Assembly: GCA_029210565.1 (NCBI GenBank)
Contig: JARGFQ010000018.1
Location: forward strand, 1-64,000
Length of the DNA stretch: 64,000 bases
From: Bacteroidales bacterium
GTDB lineage: Bacteria; Bacteroidota; Bacteroidia; Bacteroidales; VadinHA17
Reading direction: 5' to 3'
Within the stretch, counting starts at the first letter, position 1, and each line of letters starts with the position of its first letter. The notes beneath the pieces are model-generated. The model did no database searches and was not told the DNA's origin. It worked only from the letters and a program-made list of their open reading frames with translations. Below, one piece after another: positions 63,795 to 64,000 of this stretch. Position numbers and translations under genes: made by a program.

Positions 63795-64000
63795 ACAAAA
63801 CGTCCTATTATTCTTTCCAGAGAAGTTTTCAATTTTTCTATGGCGCCAGAAAGTGCCTGTTCATGGGTATTTGCCTGACTGGTAACTGCGACTGGTTTCA
63901 TACCTGCAAGTCTGGCTTCCACCACACAGCGTTTATCATTGAACCCCTCTTTCCTGCCATCTTCATCCGAGAAATGAACTTCCACCCTTGTTATCTGTTG
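63791..64000 (-). CDS. HPF/RaiA-like ribosome hibernation protein, partial
   Basis: The minus strand is open from the window end to a TAA at 63791, giving about 69 residues of the C-terminal part; the N-terminus is beyond the window. ITRVEVHFSDEDG, KRCVVEARLAGMKPVAVT and HEQALSGAIEKLKTSLERIIG match the S30AE/HPF-RaiA fold, which binds ribosomes in stationary phase. An internal GTG at 63985 is not a credible start because the fold begins further upstream. It is convergent with the dodecin gene. Confidence 0.75.
   Translation of the reverse strand, partial: QQITRVEVHFSDEDGRKEGFNDKRCVVEARLAGMKPVAVTSQANTHEQALSGAIEKLKTSLERIIGRFV

Overview
The window looks like a chromosomal segment of a Bacteroidota bacterium, probably an anaerobic or facultative member of the Bacteroidales/Marinilabiliales type. 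The evidence is exact copies of the Bacteroidota -7 promoter box TAnnTTTG in front of many genes, almost no Shine-Dalgarno sequences, a type IX secretion (T9SS) C-terminal sorting domain, an S46 dipeptidyl-peptidase, DUF5916 outer-membrane proteins, a DUF1987/SiaC protein and many lipoproteins. No phage, IS element, rRNA or CRISPR array was seen.

Layout. 1-1194: two minus-strand secreted proteins, the first cut by the window edge. 1236-8950: housekeeping and envelope genes (Wzx-type flippase, glycosyltransferase, RNase HII, S46 peptidase, MarC, RNase HI, SiaC-like protein, PrdX-like deacylase). 9219-15297: two tandem DUF5916/CBM9-like barrels and a 3-methyladenine glycosylase. 15417-19125: small lipoprotein, MFS transporter, SDR protein, YciI protein. 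19238-23595: a respiratory operon of cytochrome b, Rieske protein and an octaheme TPR cytochrome. About 23784-23922: a broken tRNA copy followed by an intact tRNA-Val(CAC). 25024-44272: the most coherent system, a purine/urate catabolic cluster like the ygeW-ygeY-hyuA-xdhD-ygfK-ssnA set of E. coli and gut anaerobes. 44592-47503: secreted proteins including an S41 protease. 47526-57329: a three-gene operon of an outer-membrane barrel, a 2023-residue repeat-rich secreted protein and an FN3-like protein. 57609-61702: LVIVD lipoprotein, outer-membrane protein, ECF sigma factor and an anti-sigma-like protein carrying a C-terminal barrel. 61831-64000: an APC permease paralog, dodecin and a partial ribosome-hibernation protein.

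How the genes fit together. In the purine cluster, hydroxylation of the purine ring by two different molybdenum hydroxylases (XdhA/XdhB-like and XdhD-like) would be coupled through the YgfK flavin/Fe-S protein to ring opening by the hydantoinase and SsnA amidohydrolases, then to YgeW carbamoyl transfer, YgeY hydrolysis and two PLP enzymes that could release ammonia from diaminopropionate-type products. An APC permease closes the cluster. In the respiratory operon, menaquinol electrons would pass through cytochrome b and the Rieske centre to a membrane-anchored octaheme cytochrome.

The most unusual sequence-level theme is recurrent short tandem duplication. A 49-nt unit is repeated upstream of a PLP-enzyme gene and echoes its own N-terminal zinc-ribbon coding sequence. 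A 36-nt unit is repeated past the stop codon of an APC permease and echoes its own C-terminus, stop included. In-frame peptide repeats occur in the Rieske N-tail and in the giant surface protein. A broken tRNA copy carries a short palindrome of a type also seen near 6870.
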